NCBI GenBank assembly: GCA_900552845.1 | Contig: USBC01000031.1 | Span: forward strand, 1-14,613 | Length of the DNA: 14,613 nt | DNA from: an uncultured Oscillospiraceae bacterium | Lineage (GTDB): Bacteria; Bacillota; Clostridia; Oscillospirales; Ruminococcaceae | Direction: 5' to 3' | Part shown: positions 14,612 through 14,613 of the stretch, one piece after another | How the letters are laid out: every line of letters begins with the position of its first letter | How positions within the stretch are numbered: position 1 is the first letter of the stretch | Program-made: the position numbers and the translations under genes | The notes under the pieces: generated by a model | The model's input: only the letters and a program-made list of their open reading frames with translations | Databases searched by the model: none | Told to the model about the DNA's origin: nothing

Positions 14612-14613
14612 GC

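Overview
The window looks like a chromosomal core region of a GC-rich member of the Firmicutes, class Clostridia, most likely in or near the Ruminococcaceae/Oscillospiraceae. Three things support this. The gdpP-rplI-dnaB cluster is typical of Firmicutes. The tilS-hpt-ftsH cluster is also typical of Firmicutes. The type IIA topoisomerase pair is of a divergent kind that I associate with Clostridia. This placement is inferred from gene content and protein character, not from a database search. All nine protein genes lie on the minus strand, so transcription runs from high to low coordinates. I see no mobile element, CRISPR array, tRNA or rRNA.

Layout in transcription order. An extended -10 promoter (about 14583-14611) leads into gdpP (c-di-AMP phosphodiesterase), then rplI (ribosomal protein L9). 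A 195-base GC-rich structured leader follows, then dnaB (replicative helicase), tilS (tRNA-Ile lysidine synthase), hpt (hypoxanthine phosphoribosyltransferase) and ftsH (membrane AAA+ protease). Three junctions are ATGA stop/start overlaps (gdpP/rplI, dnaB/tilS, tilS/hpt), so the run behaves like one long housekeeping operon. It ends at a strong intrinsic terminator just after ftsH (6431-6473).

Next comes a gene-free stretch of about 520 bases. It holds a cluster of alternating purine-pyrimidine runs (6006-6112) and a second promoter-like site. A very good sigma-A promoter (5890-5918) then starts a second operon: parE, cinA, parC. ParE and ParC form a decatenating topoisomerase IV. The NMN deamidase/competence gene cinA sits between the two subunit genes.

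The genes themselves are ordinary and well conserved, and I found no new protein system. The unexplained material is between genes. The cinA-parC gap contains an 83-base element that can fold as a four-way junction (a 10-bp closing stem around three hairpins), and it pairs better as RNA on the transcribed strand. There is also a structured leader before dnaB, a Z-DNA-prone tract upstream of the topoisomerase promoter, an AT-rich linker inside tilS that could hide an internal promoter, and an extreme G-rich tract after parC.
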